Assembly: GCA_003023695.1 (NCBI GenBank)
Contig: PXYW01000002.1
Span: 25,619-89,618, forward strand
DNA: 64,000 bases
Origin: Sulfobacillus benefaciens
GTDB taxonomy: Bacteria > Bacillota > Sulfobacillia > Sulfobacillales > Sulfobacillaceae
Direction: 5' to 3'
Part shown: in pieces, positions 16,774 through 26,410 of the stretch
Position numbering within the stretch: position 1 is the first letter of the stretch
How the letters are laid out: every line of letters starts with the position of its first letter
Position numbers and translations under genes: made by a program
Notes under the pieces: generated by a model
Told to the model about the DNA's origin: nothing
Databases searched by the model: none
Seen by the model: the letters and a program-made list of their open reading frames with translations, nothing else

Positions 16774-18777
16774 TCAATCCCTTTGGTCATCTGTATGAGT
16801 TGCGGCGGTTTTCAGGTACTTCCGCCACCATGCCGCGTGGGTGCGAAGTCTATGAACACGATGCCAAGGCTTACCTCCGCGGCTCATTCCATGAGATTCG
16901 CCAGGATAGATCACCATCCGCACCGGACGCCCCAGATATTTCAGCGCACTATACAATTGTTCTCCCTGCTCAATCGGAAGCCGCTGATCTTCGGACTGAT
17001 GCTCAATTAACAAAGGGGTTTGGATATTGGATGCATATTTTAGCGGAGATTGCTGCCAATAGGGTTCGGGATCTTCCCACCACGGTTTAGTGCCATACTG
17101 CGGAACCCGAAGCCATCCCATGTCACTGGATCCCATGGCACTAAATCGATTCACAACCGAGCGCATGGTTATTGCTGCTTGAAATCTTTGGCTGTGACCC
17201 AGTATCCAATTCACCATAAATCCGCCATAACTTCCTCCAGCCACTCCCAAACGCGTCGCATCCAATTCGGCATCATAGCTGAGGGCTGCATCTAATGCTG
17301 CCATCACATCGGCGTAATCACGATCCCCCCACTTTCCCATGATTTGTGCACAAAAATCTCGGCCGTACCCGATCGAACCTCGGGGATTGGAATAGACTAC
17401 CGCATACCCTTGCGCTGTTAGCCAGTGGAACTCGAAATGATATCGCCATCCGTAAAGAGACATAGGCCCCCCATGAATCTCTAAAATTACCGGGTAAGGC
17501 GCAGATCCTGAACTCGCGCCCACTGGCTTAAGAATCCACGTCTGCACCAAGGTGCCATCATCATTTTTTGCCCAAATCTCTACCGGCGTGGGCACACTGG
17601 CCTCGTCCCATGGCAACGGTGCCCACTCAATATCCAGCAAAAAGTTCTTGTCGACACCAGCCAATCCCGAGGGGTGCGTCGGATCCGCCATTGCTAATAA
17701 CCAACGGCCGCCAGCGTAGTCAAAACCATAAACCACATGCCGGCCAGAAGTCAGTGGCATCCCACCGCTTCCGTCGACGGCAAATTGCCAAAGTTGCTCC
17801 GTACCTTCGGATGTGACCAGTGACCATACCACACGTCCGTCTTCCGAAAAAATTGGACGGGTAGGTCCGGCAACTGAAACGTCTGTGCCGGGCCCATCCC
17901 CTATTGGGCGGTCCACAGCTTGTGATAATGGCCGTCTCTCACCCCCAACGTAGTACCACAATTCGGTCTGCCCATATCCCAATTCTTCTGGCTTGGTTAT
18001 CACCATCACAATGCCTGAGTCATCAGGGCTGACGCGGTAATCCTCTACTTGCCAATGCCACTCTGTCAAGCGGCGGTGCGTCATAGAATCCTCGTGGCAG
18101 ACCCATAAGTCCCGTTCCCCGGGATGCCGGCCAATAGCCTCGGGGTTCGTGCGAAGGTAATATAATCGCTTGCCATCTGAACTGTATTGCGGGGCAGCAT
18201 ACGACAACGTTCCCCCCGATAAAACCTCAAGACGGTTCAAAGACATATCCAACGTGAGCAGTTGGTCTAACTGCGACCCGAAGAACCCAGTGCCATCCAA
18301 TTTGTAGTACTGTTGATCCACGACCCGAACATCACGATTATATTTGACATAAAGATCCTCGCTACACCCGTCGGTTTCATACTCAACCAATCCATGGTTA
18401 AGTGGCGCAATTAAAGCTACCCGAAACTCTTGAGGATGCCAAGCAAAATCTTTAATGCCATAGGCTAGTCGGGTCATTTGCTGGGCTTCTCCGCCGGTGG
18501 TAGGCATCACCCACAACTGGCGGTGTCCTTCTTTTGATGGCCGAAGAAATCCGAGCCAATGACCATCAGGGGATACCCGTGGATGAGCATCTTGAGGCCC
18601 CGAGGTAAATCGCCCACGAGATTTCCACCCGTCATGCCATTGCCAGCGGTCAATATGGGAACAACTGTCATTGGTTTTTTCGTCGAAGCCCAATTCCACG
18701 ACAAACGCCTGGTCACCTGACGGACCCATAGAGAAATCGCCCCAAGTCTTAATCTGCAACAAATCTCGTGCATCCAC
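16774..18777 (-). CDS. S9-family acylaminoacyl/prolyl oligopeptidase
   Basis: A 667-residue serine peptidase: an N-terminal beta-propeller (about 1-400, TolB/WD-like strands such as HPRVSPDGHWLGFL) gates a C-terminal alpha/beta hydrolase domain. The probable catalytic triad is S516 in GGSYGGF, D597 in SEDQRLP and H629 in ESHGMS. No signal peptide is seen, so it is probably cytoplasmic and digests short peptides. GTG start at 18777 has AGGGGG 8 bases upstream. It stands alone. Confidence 0.93.
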   Translation of the reverse strand: MDARDLLQIKTWGDFSMGPSGDQAFVVELGFDEKTNDSCSHIDRWQWHDGWKSRGRFTSGPQDAHPRVSPDGHWLGFLRPSKEGHRQLWVMPTTGGEAQQMTRLAYGIKDFAWHPQEFRVALIAPLNHGLVEYETDGCSEDLYVKYNRDVRVVDQQYYKLDGTGFFGSQLDQLLTLDMSLNRLEVLSGGTLSYAAPQYSSDGKRLYYLRTNPEAIGRHPGERDLWVCHEDSMTHRRLTEWHWQVEDYRVSPDDSGIVMVITKPEELGYGQTELWYYVGGERRPLSQAVDRPIGDGPGTDVSVAGPTRPIFSEDGRVVWSLVTSEGTEQLWQFAVDGSGGMPLTSGRHVVYGFDYAGGRWLLAMADPTHPSGLAGVDKNFLLDIEWAPLPWDEASVPTPVEIWAKNDDGTLVQTWILKPVGASSGSAPYPVILEIHGGPMSLYGWRYHFEFHWLTAQGYAVVYSNPRGSIGYGRDFCAQIMGKWGDRDYADVMAALDAALSYDAELDATRLGVAGGSYGGFMVNWILGHSQRFQAAITMRSVVNRFSAMGSSDMGWLRVPQYGTKPWWEDPEPYWQQSPLKYASNIQTPLLIEHQSEDQRLPIEQGEQLYSALKYLGRPVRMVIYPGESHGMSRGGKPWHRVHRLRTHAAWWRKYLKTAATHTDDQRD

Positions 18778-18805
18778 TGCTACCGCCCCCTTCTATTGAA
18801 AGAAA

Positions 18806-18834
18806 CCCCGGAGACTCATGGGAGTTCTCCGGGG
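18806..18834 (-). terminator. Terminator of the cox-like operon
   Basis: Perfect 9-bp arms CCCCGGAGA / TCTCCGGGG with an 11-base loop. Read leftward it is followed by TTTCTTTC, placed 14 bases beyond the coxL-like stop. Confidence 0.8.
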
Positions 18835-18847
18835 GAACCATGGGGCA

Positions 18848-21169
18848 CTATACCCGTGATGTGACCCATTCAATCACGTCATCCGGGGTCACCGGCAGCC
18901 GGTCCACCATCACGTGAAAGGGGGCCAAAGCATCGGATACCGCACCGACTAATGCCGCTGGTGCTCCAATCAGGGACCCTTCCCCCATCCCCTTGATACC
19001 TCCCTCACCAGCTGATGGAGTCACCAAATGTTTGGTCGTGATCCGCGGAACATCGGTCGCCTCCGGTAATAAATAGTCCGAAAGGGAGGTCGTCAGCAAT
19101 TGCCCGTCACTTCCGTACTGCAAGGATTCCAAAAAAGCACTGCCTATACCCTGAGCTACTCCGCCATGAATCTGTCCCTCGACAATAAGCGGATTGATCA
19201 ATCGGCCACAGTCGTTGACAACAACGTAGTTCAATACCTGGACCAATCCCGTAACCGGATCCACTTCAACCTCCGCAATGTGAGTGCCGTTGGAAAAACT
19301 TACCGATTGTTGCGGTTGATACCGCGCGACCAATTCGAGTCCAATCGGCATTCCGGGAGGAATGCGTTTAACATGCGTATACGCTATCTCTGCCAATTGC
19401 CGTATCGTTATGGCTCGGTCTGGCACTCCCGCAACCCAAGCTTGACCATGACCCAATTCAATATCTTCTTCCGCAGCTTCCAGTAGATGCGATGCCAGTT
19501 TTACCAGTCTTTGCCGCATCTCACGACCTGCCACTAATGCAGCCCCGCCACCGATGGGCCCGGAACGGCTGCCTCCGGTACCTCCTCCAAAAGGAGCGCT
19601 ATCGGTATCCCCATGCAAAATCACAACGTCCTCTAGGTTAACGCCAACTTGATCGGCTATCAGTTGGGCCATCGTGGTTTCGTGTCCCTGTCCCGTCGGG
19701 CCTAATCCCATGGCCGCGGTGACCTTGCCGGTGGGTTCAACGCGGATAAAGACCGATTCATAACCTACCGATCCTGCTTCTGACGAGGCCATCGCGGTGG
19801 GCTCCACAAATACCGAAATGCCGATACCCCGGTATCTGCCTTGGGCCCGCAGCACGGACTGGCGATCTCGGAAATCTTTATAGCCAATCAAGCGCAAGGC
19901 TTCTTCCATCGATTCCCCGTAGGATCCGGCGTCATAAATCATTCCCGCAGCATTGCGAAACGGAAATTGATCCGGTCTAATCATGTTAATTCGGCGAACC
20001 TCCGCCGGATCCTGACCCAAAGACCGAGCCACCCGATCAACAATGCCTTCCTGGACAAACGACGCGATCGGGCCCCAGACGCCACGGTAGGCCCCAAGCG
20101 GAGTCTTATTGGAGTACGTACAGTCGATGACGGTCTCGATGAAGGGGATTTGGTAGGGACCAGTCAGAACACGCGACGCTAAGGAGGTTTCCCCTACCGC
20201 CCCGGAAAAGGGATAGGCTGGATATGCGCCGCCATCTGCCATGAGATGGTCCCGAATAGCGATAATTCGGCCATCTTCTTGGTACGCTACTTCTACTTCA
20301 TGAATGTCATCACGAGCATGCACATCTGACAATAGCGATTCCGTGCGGTCCGATACCCACTTCACCGGTTTTCCCAAATGGCGCGCCGCCCACACCACAA
20401 CGACATCTTCGGGGTAGGTGTTCGCTTTCATGCCAAACCCTCCACCGACTTCAGGAACGATGACCCGGATTTGATTCTCCGGCCAACCTAAAAGTTCTGC
20501 CAGGTCCCCGCGAATGCGGTGGGGCGATTGTGTCGATGCGTAAACCGTCATGCGTCCTGATGCTGGATCCGGCATTGCCGCCGTACCACGCGGCTCCATG
20601 GTCACTGCCGTTTGTCGGGTCGTACGAAATGTGGCCGTCAAGTGATGGGAGGCTTGAGCAAAGGCTTCCGCAAATCCTTGAGTGGTATATTCTTTGTGAT
20701 AAAAAACATTGCTGGCATCGGCATGTACCCTCCGTGGCAATTCTGCAATGGACTGTTCCATATCTAGGACAGGCTCCATGGACTCATAATGCACCACTGC
20801 TAGTTCTGCCGCATCTTCTGCCTGGTAACGGTCCTCGGCTACAACAGCCACCACCGGCTCTCCCACATAACGCACCTCGTTATGAGCCAGTACTGGTTGT
20901 CCCACCTGATAGGTATCTTTTTGCCATAACAGTATCGGGCAATCATCAAAAGTCAATACGGCGCGCACTCCGGGAGCCGATTTTACAGCATTTAAGTCCA
21001 TCCCTGTAATCCGAGCTGATGGATACGGGGATCGGACAAACGCGACCTCTAACATCCCTGGAACATCAATATCATCCAAATAGCGCGCCTGCCCCGTCAA
21101 CAATCGGGGATCTTCCACTCGCTTGACGCGAGCTCCCATAAATTGAGGGCGCATGGCCTGTTCTGTCAT
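18848..21169 (-). CDS. Molybdenum hydroxylase large subunit (CoxL/xanthine dehydrogenase family)
   Basis: The 773-residue subunit binds the Mo-molybdopterin cytosine dinucleotide cofactor. RVEDPRLLTGQARYLDDI opens the aldehyde oxidase/xanthine dehydrogenase domain, and the C-terminal GEGGIKGMGEGS loop carries the conserved general-base Glu. The loop that in CO dehydrogenase reads AYRCSFR (form I) and in related form II enzymes AYRGAGR reads A360-YRGVWGP here, so a true CO dehydrogenase is unlikely and the substrate is unknown. Last gene of a coxD-E-M-S-L order, overlapping coxS by 4 bases; a terminator follows. Confidence 0.9.
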   Translation of the reverse strand: MTEQAMRPQFMGARVKRVEDPRLLTGQARYLDDIDVPGMLEVAFVRSPYPSARITGMDLNAVKSAPGVRAVLTFDDCPILLWQKDTYQVGQPVLAHNEVRYVGEPVVAVVAEDRYQAEDAAELAVVHYESMEPVLDMEQSIAELPRRVHADASNVFYHKEYTTQGFAEAFAQASHHLTATFRTTRQTAVTMEPRGTAAMPDPASGRMTVYASTQSPHRIRGDLAELLGWPENQIRVIVPEVGGGFGMKANTYPEDVVVVWAARHLGKPVKWVSDRTESLLSDVHARDDIHEVEVAYQEDGRIIAIRDHLMADGGAYPAYPFSGAVGETSLASRVLTGPYQIPFIETVIDCTYSNKTPLGAYRGVWGPIASFVQEGIVDRVARSLGQDPAEVRRINMIRPDQFPFRNAAGMIYDAGSYGESMEEALRLIGYKDFRDRQSVLRAQGRYRGIGISVFVEPTAMASSEAGSVGYESVFIRVEPTGKVTAAMGLGPTGQGHETTMAQLIADQVGVNLEDVVILHGDTDSAPFGGGTGGSRSGPIGGGAALVAGREMRQRLVKLASHLLEAAEEDIELGHGQAWVAGVPDRAITIRQLAEIAYTHVKRIPPGMPIGLELVARYQPQQSVSFSNGTHIAEVEVDPVTGLVQVLNYVVVNDCGRLINPLIVEGQIHGGVAQGIGSAFLESLQYGSDGQLLTTSLSDYLLPEATDVPRITTKHLVTPSAGEGGIKGMGEGSLIGAPAALVGAVSDALAPFHVMVDRLPVTPDDVIEWVTSRV

Positions 21170-21651
21170 CGCTGATCCTCCTTTGCATTGCCAGAAGCCG
21201 CCAAGATAGCGTCAACGATAAATTGATAGCCGGTACAGCGGCAGACATTTCCCGAAATCGCTTCACGCACTTTTAGTTCACTGGGATGAGGGTCTTGTTG
21301 CAACAACGCGGTTGCCGTGAGCAGCATCCCCGGTGTGCAATATCCGCACTGCAGCGCATGATGCTCACTAAATGCCTCTTGCAAAGGGGTAAGGTTCTCA
21401 TCCTGAGTTAAACCTTCCACCGTAGTGATTTGCTGTCCTTCAACCTGAATGGCAAAAGTCAGGCAACTGCGTTCTGGTTTGCCATCGATGAGCACAGTAC
21501 ACGCGCCGCAGGCCCCTTGTTCGCACCCGACATGGGTACCCACCAATCCTAGCTGGTGACGCAACACGTCAGACAAAAGCCAACGCGGCTCCACCTCGAT
21601 GTCGAAGGTCCCCCCATTAACTGTCAACTTTAAGGGTACTTTGTTGTTCAT
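21166..21651 (-). CDS. Molybdenum hydroxylase small [2Fe-2S] subunit (CoxS-like)
   Basis: A 161-residue electron-transfer subunit with two [2Fe-2S] clusters: plant ferredoxin-type ligands C43, C48, C51, C63 (CEQGACGAC) and the all-helical cluster C102, C105 (CGYC), C137, C139 (CRC). Length and spacing match CoxS/XdhC-type small subunits. It passes electrons between the Mo site and the FAD subunit. Four-base overlaps on both sides (with the FAD and Mo subunit genes) show tight translational coupling. Confidence 0.96.
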   Translation of the reverse strand: MNNKVPLKLTVNGGTFDIEVEPRWLLSDVLRHQLGLVGTHVGCEQGACGACTVLIDGKPERSCLTFAIQVEGQQITTVEGLTQDENLTPLQEAFSEHHALQCGYCTPGMLLTATALLQQDPHPSELKVREAISGNVCRCTGYQFIVDAILAASGNAKEDQR

Positions 21652-22505
21652 AGTGGTTGATCCCCTCCCGCGATTGCCTCTTCCGATAGATACTTGGCGC
21701 CTTCGAGTTGACTATGTTGCCAGGCACGTTCCGCAATCTGGACCGCTAAGTGGATGCGAGACCTCTTGTCGTCGACGATTGGCAATGTTCCGAGCGCCTG
21801 TTGCCATGCCTCTCGGCGCGCCTCTAGGTTACCTGGCAATACCGTGGGCACTCGTACCGGTTTATCGGCAACACCAAACCAGGTGACAAATCCTTGTCCG
21901 TTACCGTCATCTTCCACATAGGCGCCAGCCAAAGCAAAATCCCCACGCCGACGAGCCATTTCAGCAAACCCTAGGCGGAATTTTAGACTAGGGATGCGAA
22001 TTTGCACTATCAACTCATCGGGTTGAAGGACGGTTGAGTAATAACCCAGGTAAAATTCCGAAGCGGGAACCATACGTACCCCTTGGGGTCCCTCGACTTC
22101 GATTTCGGCGTTAAGGGCCACGGCAGCGGCCGGCCACTCTGAGGCAGGATCTGCATGCGCAAGGCTCCCTCCCATAGTGCCGCGATTGCGAATTGCCCAA
22201 TGCCCGATATGTTTGGCAGCTACGGTAAGCACGGGACAATGTTTTTGTATTTCCACATTGTCCGCAATTTGCTGGTGCCGCACCAGGGACCCAATACGTA
22301 GAAACGTGCCGTCCCACACCACATGTTGCAAAGCTTTTATCCCATTGACATCCACCAATAAACTCGGCCGTGTTAGGCGAAAATTCATCAACGGCACCAA
22401 GCTTTGCCCCCCTGCAATAACCTTTGCGTCAGGAGCGTCTCGGAGTAACTTTACCGCCTCTGTCACGGTCGTCACTCGTCGATATTCAAATGCAGCGGGT
22501 TTCAT
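21648..22505 (-). CDS. Molybdenum hydroxylase FAD-binding subunit (CoxM-like)
   Basis: A 285-residue flavoprotein subunit with the two FAD-binding signatures AGGQSLVPLMNFR (about 32-44) and the TMGGSLAHADPASEWP loop (about 111-126) of the CoxM family. It transfers electrons from the Fe-S subunit to the final acceptor. It is located between coxE-like and coxS-like genes, 28 bases after the former. Confidence 0.95.
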   Translation of the reverse strand: MKPAAFEYRRVTTVTEAVKLLRDAPDAKVIAGGQSLVPLMNFRLTRPSLLVDVNGIKALQHVVWDGTFLRIGSLVRHQQIADNVEIQKHCPVLTVAAKHIGHWAIRNRGTMGGSLAHADPASEWPAAAVALNAEIEVEGPQGVRMVPASEFYLGYYSTVLQPDELIVQIRIPSLKFRLGFAEMARRRGDFALAGAYVEDDGNGQGFVTWFGVADKPVRVPTVLPGNLEARREAWQQALGTLPIVDDKRSRIHLAVQIAERAWQHSQLEGAKYLSEEAIAGGDQPL

Positions 22506-22533
22506 ATAAGCCTCCTTCTGAATCGTCTACTTC

Positions 22534-23373
22534 TCACTGTAATCTGTCCTTCAAACGTACCAAAGCCATAGCGTCTTCTCCGGGAAACATCGCGTCAACA
22601 TATCTTAAAGCAACCTTAAGCGCCCGGGTTTTTGGTGCAAATCCCGGTGTAGCCATCAAAGGGTGAATCCAAACCAATCGCCGGATGCGCTGACGCAATC
22701 TAGCCATGGCCTGACCTAAGACTTCCGGGGATCCCACATCCCAACCATCGGAAATCACGATGACGGTAGTACTTGGGGAAAGCCATCGGTCTCCCCAATC
22801 GTTGAGGAATTGCAGCAAATTCTCCCCAATACTGGTGCCGGTTCCAAACACATCCAATCGCTTGGCTAAAACGCCAGGCACCTGGACATACGGTAAAGAC
22901 ATCTGATTCGTAAAATCGATGATCCGGGTGCCGAACGCAAAAACTCCGGCGCCACGCATAGTGGCCCATTGGTATACCCACGGGAGATATAGTGGGATAT
23001 ACGGTTCCATAGAGCCTGAAACATCCCATATAATCACCACGCGGCCTGGTTGGCGCCAACCGGGCTGCCACGCTATAGGCCAGCCTGCCTGGCCGCGACG
23101 CGCCCACTGACGCATAGTCTTATGCCAGGCAATGCCGCGATGCCCTTTTTTTAGCATGGCAACACGGCTAGCTCTATCTCCGGTGCCTGACGCAACCGCG
23201 TTAACACACCACGGCGGCAATGATTGCGGCCAACGACCACTCTCAATCATTCCGTCTAAGGCCCAAGAAGCCTTTTGACCACGATACTGGTTCCCCTCCG
23301 CATGGTTATCGGGTAATGATTGAGGTACTTGGGCGGATTCCTCGGAATCTTGGCCATTCGGAGGCGAAGACAC
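22534..23373 (-). CDS. VWA-domain protein, CoxE-like maturation factor
   Basis: A 279-residue protein ending in a von Willebrand A domain with MIDAS residues in D117-V-S119-G-S121 (DVSGSM) and ISDGWD later. CoxE partners the MoxR ATPase CoxD in maturing the Mo active site of CO dehydrogenase. It is shorter than many CoxE proteins, with a Gln/Ser-rich N-terminus. Start GTG 23373 has GGAG only 3 bases upstream, which is close. The preceding coxD-like gene lies in the same frame, separated only by its TGA and eight codons. Confidence 0.85.
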   Translation of the reverse strand: MSSPPNGQDSEESAQVPQSLPDNHAEGNQYRGQKASWALDGMIESGRWPQSLPPWCVNAVASGTGDRASRVAMLKKGHRGIAWHKTMRQWARRGQAGWPIAWQPGWRQPGRVVIIWDVSGSMEPYIPLYLPWVYQWATMRGAGVFAFGTRIIDFTNQMSLPYVQVPGVLAKRLDVFGTGTSIGENLLQFLNDWGDRWLSPSTTVIVISDGWDVGSPEVLGQAMARLRQRIRRLVWIHPLMATPGFAPKTRALKVALRYVDAMFPGEDAMALVRLKDRLQ

Positions 23374-23397
23374 CTTCTCCGCCGGACTGGTACCTAG

Positions 23398-24231
23398 TCA
23401 ACCTGCTACCAATTCATCAATACGCGAGGCCACCGAGTTCATATCCAAATTGTCTTTAACCACACATCCAAGCGTCGTCAATACCCATTCCCGTGTCCAA
23501 CCCGGGTGTCCCATAACTTGTTGCGATAGCGCCCAATCTATCGTTTCCGCTAACCCCGGTGGCTTTATCAACTGCCAGGATCGCAGACAGTGGATGCCAG
23601 ACACTATGCGCTTCAGTACGGAATGCGGCACAGCGTCCGCGTAGAGCGCGGCAATTTCTATTTCGCGGTCCATCTGGGGCCAATCCAAATACGCATAAAG
23701 GCAGCGACGCCGCAAGGCATCACTAAGAGCACGCGTCCGGTTAGAGGTCAAAATCGTGATTGGCGGGGTCTTTGCCCGGACAGTGTTCCACTCCGGGATG
23801 GTAATTTGATGATCAGCCAAGTACTCCAGCAATAACGCTTCGAATCCTTCGTCTGCTCTGTCGATTTCATCCACCAGCAGCACAGCTCCGGAACTTCTCA
23901 AAGCCTTTAGCAACGGTCGTTCCAATAAGAATTCCGGGCTAAACGGATTGATGTCTGCATGCTGAGCGATGGCAGTTAATTGGCCTTGATAGTTCCAGTC
24001 ATACAAAGCCTGAGAAGCGTCGAGTCCTTCATAGCAGGACAGACGAATCAACTCTCGCTGCATGGCCTTTGCCAATGCATAAGCCAATTGAGTTTTCCCG
24101 CTCCCTGCAGGACCTTCTACCAGCAGGGGACGCCCGAGCGTAATCGCCAGATTAATCATGGTAGCCAAAGCATCATCCACTAGATAACGTTGCCGGTACA
24201 ATGCCGAGGTCCAATTGTTTATGGTCAACAT
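23398..24231 (-). CDS. MoxR-type AAA ATPase, CoxD-like
   Basis: A 277-residue AAA+ ATPase with Walker A GPAGSGKT (40-47), Walker B LLVDEID (D121, E122) and the sensor TILTSNRTR. CoxD acts as a chaperone that helps assemble the sulfurated Mo-Cu site in CO dehydrogenase; in this operon it would serve the maturation of the 18848-21169 subunit together with the CoxE-like protein. It is the first gene of the operon, with GAGGGGTAA just before ATG 24231. Confidence 0.9.
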   Translation of the reverse strand: MLTINNWTSALYRQRYLVDDALATMINLAITLGRPLLVEGPAGSGKTQLAYALAKAMQRELIRLSCYEGLDASQALYDWNYQGQLTAIAQHADINPFSPEFLLERPLLKALRSSGAVLLVDEIDRADEGFEALLLEYLADHQITIPEWNTVRAKTPPITILTSNRTRALSDALRRRCLYAYLDWPQMDREIEIAALYADAVPHSVLKRIVSGIHCLRSWQLIKPPGLAETIDWALSQQVMGHPGWTREWVLTTLGCVVKDNLDMNSVASRIDELVAG

Positions 24232-24284
24232 TTACCCCTCATAATTGGTTCAAATTCGAGTGATCCCAAGGACCTCTCACTTCC

Positions 24285-24312
24285 AGTGTACCAGACCCGC
24301 AAACAGGCACAA
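24285..24312 (-). promoter_or_regulatory. Candidate promoter of the cox-like operon
   Basis: On the minus strand TTGTGC (24312-24307), 16 bases, TACACT (24290-24285); about 50 bases upstream of the coxD-like start. Both hexamers match sigma-A consensus moderately. Confidence 0.4.
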
Positions 24313-24352
24313 AATTTGCCTTTTGGCCACCGTGGCAGAGGAACTAGCGTCC

Positions 24353-26170
24353 TTACTGACCCAATGACTTAGCCAGCAATACCGCATAAGCTTGTGCACC
24401 GATAGGGTTCAGGTGAACCCCATCAGGCCAGAAGTAATTGTTGTGGTCGGCACTCGCAGCGTACCAATTTACTAGTGTCGTATGCGGAAACGTTCGAGCT
24501 ACTTCTGCCAACGTCGAGTTCACCACACCTTGCCAGGGTCGCGGCACTCGCGTGTTGACTAGAACAATTTGCTGCACCGGGCCTAATGAATTCAGCAACG
24601 ATACCATTTGTGCCTCGGTAAACGGCCCATTAGTTCCTAACTCGATAATGACCCGTTTTCCCAATTCTCCCTCTCTCTTTAATGTTGCAATGACCGCGGG
24701 TGCTTGGTACCACTGGCGACCTACCTTGGCGCTAATCACTATACCAGGCAATAACTTAGATAAGTAGGGAGCCGCGTCAATCATCACCGAATCTCCTATT
24801 GCCGTGACGCCGACGCCGCTTTGGGGTACCGAAGCGATGGGCTGACTGGCAGGTGCTATTTTTGCAGAAGTTGTGACTGGGTTGATTCGCGTGCGAAGAA
24901 GCGGAATCGGCAAGGTTTGGGGTATGGCTGCCGTGGAAGGCGTCACCGACGTCCTATACAACGGGACTGGTGCCCATCCAGCCAGGCCCACCACTGAAAT
25001 GCCGACGATCACCAGTCCTACGGCTCCTGTCATCATGCGAAAAAAACCGACGCGAAGATGTCGCAGGTCAACCCGCAGCGAACGTAATCCCCCGCGACGA
25101 ATCGGCTCTTCCAGATAACGCCAGGACAGGGCTGCCAACCCAATACTGGCCGCAACCTGCAGACTAGCCCGTTCTAAATCTATCCCCCCGGTATTTACCG
25201 TAGGACTGGTCAGCACGATAATGGGATAATGCCAGAGATAAATGCCGTAGGAACGTACACCGATCCACCTTAAAGGCTTGAACGCCAATACCCTGCTTAA
25301 TTGGGTGGCTGGGTGAACCAGCGCGGCCACAACAGCCAAGGTAGCTACCGATAGCAAGACTAATCCGCCACGATATAAGAAAGTCTGATATTGATTAGTC
25401 TGCCATACCATCAATAAGATCGCCAACAGGCCCATAATGCCTATGCCATCCAATATCTTTACAGCAGTCCTTGAAATAGGTCGCGATGCTATCTTTTTGC
25501 TCGGCCACCATAAGGCCAACGCAGCACCCAAAAGTAGGGCAAAGGCTCGCGTGTCGGTTCCATAATAGACTCGGTTGGGATTTGATCCTGGATGGTAAAT
25601 CACAGCCATGGCCACTGCCGATCCGGCCGCGGCGACTAATATTAAAACAATCAGCCATTTCCGATTACGGACATATTTTAATCCCAATGCCAAAGCCAGT
25701 GGCCAAACAAGATAAAATTGCTCTTCGACCGCCAGTGACCATAAATGCGTCAGTGGTGATGGAGGGCCATATTGAGCAAAATATGAGACATGATGATAAA
25801 TATACCACCAATTGCTCATGTAAAGAGCTGCTGCTAAGACATCGGCGCGCAGTGATGTGAGTTCTCCTGGATGAAACAGAGTAACCCAAGCCACGACTAG
25901 AATAAGCATCGCCGCCAATGCAGGAAGCAGACGGCGAGCGCGCCGCACCCAAAAATCCTTGAGGTCAATACGGCCTCGGCGCTGATACCCCGCCACTAGA
26001 AGGTCCGTAATCAAGTATCCCGAAAGCACGAAAAAGACCCCGACGCCCAAGAGTCCACCCGGAGCCCAGCTCAATCCCAAATGATAGGCGATTACCGCTA
26101 AAACGGCGATTGCCCTTAGCCCATCCAATCCTCCCATATAACGGCCATGGCCTGTTACCGGTTCCGGCAT
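24353..26170 (-). CDS. OafA/YrhL-type membrane acyltransferase with SGNH C-terminal domain
   Basis: The protein (605 residues from ATG 26170) has an acyltransferase-3 membrane domain of about ten helices (residues 10-370; HGRYMGGLDGLRAIAVLAVI, the FFVLSGYLITDLL segment), a linker rich in Pro/Ser/Thr, and an SGNH-like extracellular domain (about 430-605; VTAIGDSVM block I, DGVHLNPIG block V). Such proteins O-acetylate cell-wall peptidoglycan or polysaccharide. GGTGGGG six bases before ATG 26170 decides against the ATG at 26185. Confidence 0.92.
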   Translation of the reverse strand: MPEPVTGHGRYMGGLDGLRAIAVLAVIAYHLGLSWAPGGLLGVGVFFVLSGYLITDLLVAGYQRRGRIDLKDFWVRRARRLLPALAAMLILVVAWVTLFHPGELTSLRADVLAAALYMSNWWYIYHHVSYFAQYGPPSPLTHLWSLAVEEQFYLVWPLALALGLKYVRNRKWLIVLILVAAAGSAVAMAVIYHPGSNPNRVYYGTDTRAFALLLGAALALWWPSKKIASRPISRTAVKILDGIGIMGLLAILLMVWQTNQYQTFLYRGGLVLLSVATLAVVAALVHPATQLSRVLAFKPLRWIGVRSYGIYLWHYPIIVLTSPTVNTGGIDLERASLQVAASIGLAALSWRYLEEPIRRGGLRSLRVDLRHLRVGFFRMMTGAVGLVIVGISVVGLAGWAPVPLYRTSVTPSTAAIPQTLPIPLLRTRINPVTTSAKIAPASQPIASVPQSGVGVTAIGDSVMIDAAPYLSKLLPGIVISAKVGRQWYQAPAVIATLKREGELGKRVIIELGTNGPFTEAQMVSLLNSLGPVQQIVLVNTRVPRPWQGVVNSTLAEVARTFPHTTLVNWYAASADHNNYFWPDGVHLNPIGAQAYAVLLAKSLGQ

Positions 26171-26410
26171 GATGCACCCCACCATCTCTTCCTAAACAAG
26201 ACGCCCAAGCCTCATCTGAGGCATACAAACTCCCTGGGGCCGTTGTCAGTACTTCGACCCTGAGAAATTTTACGAGAAATTCGCCCGACGATTCCACCTA
26301 GGCTTGAACTTACCGGTCCTTAGCGATGCCACTCTAACGGCTTAACGTTGCCATGATTGCATCGGTTACGCGCTGCAAACCCGAATAAAAAATTCAATTG
26401 GGCCTAAGGA

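Noticed and set aside
18848..24231. Calling the operon aerobic CO dehydrogenase (CoxLMS) outright
   Set aside because: The catalytic loop AYRGVW lacks the Cu-binding Cys of form I, so only the family-level name is safe.
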